A stretch of DNA of 8,271 nt, from NCBI GenBank assembly GCA_947625995.1, contig CANQQN010000077.1, forward strand, positions 1 to 8,271. Reading direction: 5' to 3'. The DNA comes from an uncultured Lachnospiraceae bacterium. Its GTDB lineage: Bacteria > Bacillota > Clostridia > Lachnospirales > Lachnospiraceae. A program made the position numbers and the translations under genes. Shown here one piece after another: positions 6,547 to 8,271 of this stretch; the stretch's first letter is position 1; every line of letters starts with the position of its first letter. The notes beneath the pieces are model-generated. The model did not search any database. It was not told the origin of the DNA and saw nothing but the letters and a program-made list of their open reading frames with translations.

Positions 6547-7305
6547 ATGAGTTTTGGCACCAGATTAAAAGAAAAAAGGGAAGCTATCGGAATCACGCAG
6601 CCCCAACTTGCTGAAATGCTAGGTGTAAGCAAAGGGGCAATAGGAAATTGGGAAACAGACGTAAACTCTCCTAGAGCCACTCTTTTATACGACTTGTTTG
6701 ATATTTTAAACTGTGATGCAAATTACCTCTTTCAAGATAAAATGAAAGAATTGTCATATAAAGACAAGGCAACACCAGAAGAATTTGAAAAACTTGTAAA
6801 AAGATACCGAGACCTTGACACTTATGGGCAAGAGACAGTAAACATGGTATTGGATAGAGAAACCGTCAGGGCGAACACTATACGAGAACAAAACGACAAA
6901 GTAAAAAAACTTGAAACCGTTCTTCACCAATCAGAAACTATTATGCGGATATATACTTACATGAGAAGAATAACCTGTGCCGGTGCTGGGTTTTATTTTG
7001 ATGACATTCCAACCGATACCATAAAAGCCCCATATATGGAAGGAGCAGACTTTATTATAGGAGTAAATGGTGACAGCATGGAACCGGATTACCACGACGG
7101 CGAAGATTTATACGTTAAGAAAACAGATCATATAAACTATGGAGAAATGGGGATATTTACTATTAACAATGAGTGCTTTTTGAAAGAATTTGGAGAGAAT
7201 GGTCTAATTTCAAAAAACAAGCGATATAAAGATATTCCACGGGATGAAGATGTTCGCTTGATTGGGAAGGTTATTGGGAAAGTGCCTGATAATATTACAG
7301 AATAA
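6547..7305 (+). CDS. XRE-S24 self-cleaving repressor (LexA/CI-like)
   Basis: This is a 252-aa DNA-binding repressor. Residues about 3-60 are an XRE HTH: RLKEKREAIGITQPQLAEMLGV, then SKGAIGNWE as recognition helix. A charged, probably coiled-coil linker (about 75-135) follows, then a LexA-like S24 autoprotease domain (about 140-250). The catalytic Ser is in NGDSMEP (Ser177) and the catalytic Lys in ECFLKEF (Lys213); the 36-residue spacing matches LexA. CAGAG at 144-148 offers the Ala-Gly self-cleavage bond. All key residues are present, so it should be functional. Family members repress lysogeny or accessory-element promoters and are inactivated by RecA-stimulated self-cleavage after DNA damage. 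Repeats in its leader suggest autoregulation. It faces a broken XRE gene and precedes a damaged toxin gene 17 nt downstream, so it probably once controlled a phage-like or integrative-element module. Confidence 0.92.
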   Translation: MSFGTRLKEKREAIGITQPQLAEMLGVSKGAIGNWETDVNSPRATLLYDLFDILNCDANYLFQDKMKELSYKDKATPEEFEKLVKRYRDLDTYGQETVNMVLDRETVRANTIREQNDKVKKLETVLHQSETIMRIYTYMRRITCAGAGFYFDDIPTDTIKAPYMEGADFIIGVNGDSMEPDYHDGEDLYVKKTDHINYGEMGIFTINNECFLKEFGENGLISKNKRYKDIPRDEDVRLIGKVIGKVPDNITE

Positions 7306-7308
7306 TAT

Positions 7309-7315
7309 GGGGAGG
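7309..7315 (+). promoter_or_regulatory. Ribosome binding site of the broken RelE-type gene
   Basis: GGGGAGG lies 7 nt before TTG 7323-7325, directly after the repressor stop. It shows that the toxin gene began at this TTG, so the TAA at codon 11 lies inside the coding region and not ahead of the start. Confidence 0.65.
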
Positions 7316-7322
7316 TGCCAGA

Positions 7323-7556
7323 TTGGAAATACAATATTCTAAACAGGCAATTTAATTTCTTAAACGTCAAGATGTTGTCACAAGAAAACGAATTGTAAAC
7401 GCTATAAATGCCATTCCGTTAGGTGATATAAAGAAATTGCAAGGCGAATCTGGTTATCGTTTAAGGGTTGGCGATTATCGTATCATTTTTGATAAATTTG
7501 GCAATATCCTGTATATCATAAAGATTGATAACCGTGGACAGGTTTATAAAAAATAG
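7323..7556 (+). pseudogene. RelE/ParE-family toxin with in-frame TAA at codon 11
   Basis: A 77-codon frame encodes a type II toxin of the RelE/ParE superfamily (an mRNA interferase or gyrase poison in the family). It starts at TTG 7323 with a strong ribosome site: LEIQYSKQAI, then TAA at 7353-7355, then FLKRQDVVTRKRIVNAINAI, GDIKKLQG, YRLRVGDYRIIF and LYIIKIDNRGQVYKK. The blocks KKLQG, YRLRVGDYRIIF and the NRGQVYK end are characteristic, and the Arg residues of YRLRVGDYR are retained. Relatives usually have Lys or a similar residue where the TAA stands (AI-K-FL), so one base change explains the break. No good internal start follows, so only 10 residues would be made. The final TAG overlaps the AGGAGG of the next gene, as in a coupled toxin-antitoxin operon with the toxin first. 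Nothing else in the gene is eroded, so the lesion is probably recent. Confidence 0.8.
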
Positions 7557-7566
7557 GAGGTGTCTT

Positions 7567-7797
7567 ATGAGTGCAGTAAAAGAAAGGATTTTAGGTGCAA
7601 TTACGATTATGAACGATGTAGATGCCGCTGCTGTATGGGACTTCATCGTGAATCAATTTCATGATCGCTCTTGGGAAAATATCGAAGAAGTGAAACCTGA
7701 CGAATGGGATTTAAAAATGCTCGATGAAATAGCAGAGGATCCTGATTGCCATGAATTCATATCCTCCAGCGAAGCTATGAAGCAGCTTGGGCTATAA
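7567..7797 (+). CDS. Small acidic protein, candidate antitoxin of the RelE-type toxin
   Basis: This is an intact 76-aa acidic protein. AGGAGG (7555-7560) six bases ahead fixes the ATG at 7567; the frame is open further upstream to 7525, but that part overlaps the toxin gene. The N-terminus MSAVKERILGAITIMNDVDAAAVWDFIV is predicted helical, the middle is Glu/Asp-rich (EEVKPDEWDLKMLDEIAEDPDC), and the end HEFISSSEAMKQLGL resembles the toxin-binding tails of small antitoxins. I recognise the general type from positions beside RelE-like genes but cannot name a family with certainty, and no DNA-binding fold is obvious. Its position, 10 nt after the toxin frame with the toxin's stop overlapping its ribosome site, supports a toxin-antitoxin pair in toxin-first order. 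Its intactness beside a dead toxin is what is expected when the antitoxin outlives the toxin. Confidence 0.65.
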   Translation: MSAVKERILGAITIMNDVDAAAVWDFIVNQFHDRSWENIEEVKPDEWDLKMLDEIAEDPDCHEFISSSEAMKQLGL

Positions 7798-7805
7798 AAC
7801 GTATT

Positions 7806-7916
7806 ATGACCAGAACATTTTGAAAAGGGCAAGAAGCCACGGAAGAACAAATACAAGAGATTAGAAAGGCGGCAAAGCGCCCTGTCATCATATATGGCTA
7901 CAACAGTATGCCCTAA
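7806..7916 (+). pseudogene. Small accessory gene remnant with TGA at codon 6 and an altered 3' end
   Basis: From ATG 7806 the frame reads MTRTF, TGA (7821-7823), then KGQEATEEQIQEIRKAAKRPVIIY without interruption. The block resembles small conserved proteins of gut Firmicutes often found beside toxin-antitoxin genes, of the form KGxxATxEQIxEIxxAAKRPIxxDEDxPEL. This is a pattern I recall, not a search result. An Arg or Lys codon is expected at the stop; CGA or AGA to TGA is one change. After VIIY the expected DEDxPEL part is absent: the frame gives GYNSMP and stops at 7914-7916, because the next gene begins at 7894. A deletion junction near 7893 is therefore likely. There is no convincing ribosome site. 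If the similarity is wrong, this is simply noncoding sequence. Confidence 0.4.
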
Positions 7917-8114
7917 ATGTCATTCGCAGAATATATCGTATCAGACAGTATCAGAGTCAAGGAAAACAGGATGCCTTACCATCATCCTTTATATTATACT
8001 GGCGTTGACAATACTAGATCTTTTTATCGTAATCCCACTGATGCTCAGAAAAAAACTGAACCTGTAACATATGCTGTATGTCAAGACTGCGGCCACAGAT
8101 GGAAAGTAAACTGA
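7894..8114 (+). pseudogene. Zinc-ribbon membrane protein split by a -1 frame change at an A7 run
   Basis: The 5' frame (ATG 7894 to TAA 8065-8067, 57 aa) has one zinc-ribbon knuckle, VCPKC (Cys6, Cys9), a polar linker, and a membrane helix (about 28-50: LTIILYIILALTIL...IPLML) ending RKK. Switching to the -1 frame at the A7 run (8049-8055) gives TEPVTYAVCQDCGHRWKVN and a stop at 8112-8114, adding the second knuckle CQDCGH. The joined 73-aa product is a standard small CxxC/CxxC zinc ribbon with a membrane anchor, a type common in phage and mobile regions of Firmicutes. Either one A was lost from an A8 tract, or ribosomes shift at the heptamer. Without the shift the protein would lack half its zinc site. 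No ribosome site stands directly before the ATG, so expression is doubtful. It could act near nucleic acid or at the membrane; the function is unknown. Confidence 0.65.
8049..8055 (+). other. A_AAA_AAA slippery heptamer in correct phase
   Basis: The codons are AGA (8047-8049), AAA, AAA, CTG, so the seven A residues form the X_XXY_YYZ arrangement needed for -1 slippage. The -1 frame after it restores the zinc-ribbon C-terminus. No strong upstream Shine-Dalgarno-like stimulator was seen, and only a weak 5-bp hairpin (ACATA/TATGT) follows. Confidence 0.5.
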
Positions 8115-8143
8115 CCACCCATGTATTCCGGCATAACTACTGC
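8099..8143 (+). pseudogene. Short tyrosine-integrase-like fragment (HxxRH box)
   Basis: In the frame starting at ATG 8099 the product reads MESKLTTHVFRHNYC. LTxHVFRHNYC is the box II signature of tyrosine recombinases, including the catalytic HxxR, and has the wording typical of Firmicutes phage and transposon integrases. Similarity stops after the Cys codon at 8141-8143; the following residues (CQEMIADFVF...) do not continue the integrase helix. The fragment overlaps the last codons of the zinc-ribbon gene in another frame. I read it as a possible deletion-scarred piece of an element integrase. Only about 11 residues match, so chance is possible. Confidence 0.35.
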
Positions 8144-8271
8144 TGTCAAGAAATGATTGCAGATTTTGTCTTTTCATTCTGTGCTGTTTGTGGTATAGAT
8201 TGAAAAATATCGCTTTAATTCCTAAAAAAGGGCGCACAAATACAAGGCATCCTACAAACTGAAAAATTACA
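8144..8271. other. Right-end stretch without a recognisable gene
   Basis: I see no supported gene, terminator or repeat here. A plus-strand frame ends FCAVCGID with a CxxC pair before a stop at 8210-8215, which could be the tail of another small zinc protein or chance. The rest is AT-rich with frequent stops in all frames. Confidence 0.4.

Noticed and set aside
5303..7823. Stop-codon recoding (alternative genetic code) across the window
   Set aside because: TAA, TAG and TGA all occur as internal stops and all serve as normal gene ends here, so no single reassigned codon explains the pattern.
1..8271. CRISPR array, tRNA, rRNA, riboswitch or insertion-sequence transposase
   Set aside because: No regularly spaced repeat-spacer pattern, tRNA-like cloverleaf, rRNA segment, recognisable riboswitch core or transposase frame was seen on either strand.

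Overview
The window looks like a chromosomal segment of a Gram-positive, spore-forming gut anaerobe, most likely a clostridium of the Lachnospiraceae type. The reasons are a YtvI-type sporulation membrane protein, strong GGAGG-type ribosome sites, frequent TTG starts, a lipobox solute-binding protein coupled to a hybrid-kinase gene, and an AraC regulator beside a Gfo/Idh/MocA dehydrogenase. This is inferred from gene content only.

Left part (1-5.8 kb, moderate GC, mostly intact core-like genes). The 3' end of a hybrid sensor kinase (receiver domain) overlaps by 4 nt a TTG-started lipoprotein solute-binding protein. A ytvI-like AI-2E family permease follows and ends at a strong bidirectional terminator. 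Convergent to it, on the minus strand, lie an AraC-family regulator with a clear sigma-A-type promoter and, 65 nt downstream, an oxidoreductase it may control. Upstream of these, also on the minus strand, is a GufA-type ZIP metal transporter. It is complete end to end except for one in-frame TAG, placed exactly where the family has a metal-binding glutamine.

Middle (5.79-6.19 kb). A roughly 400-nt stretch with no intact gene holds three potential hairpins and an unrecognised start-less open frame.

Right part (6.2-8.27 kb, visibly AT-richer). This looks like the decaying immunity/accessory module of a prophage or integrative element. A LexA/CI-like self-cleaving repressor (XRE plus S24) is intact. 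A small divergent XRE (Cro-position) gene carries a TAA at codon 5. Repeated TTTTCTCAGTTTT elements lie between the two. Downstream of the repressor come a RelE/ParE toxin with a TAA at codon 11, an intact 76-aa candidate antitoxin, a small conserved-looking gene with a TGA at codon 6, a zinc-ribbon membrane protein whose two CxxC halves are split by a -1 shift at an A_AAA_AAA heptamer, and a short tyrosine-integrase-like fragment (HVFRHNYC).

The main novelty is this concentration of single-lesion genes around an intact repressor and candidate antitoxin. Serial decay is the simplest reading. Two alternatives deserve a check: programmed frameshifting in the zinc-ribbon gene, and a common C-to-T origin of the four in-frame stops. 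No tRNA, rRNA, CRISPR array or complete insertion sequence was seen.
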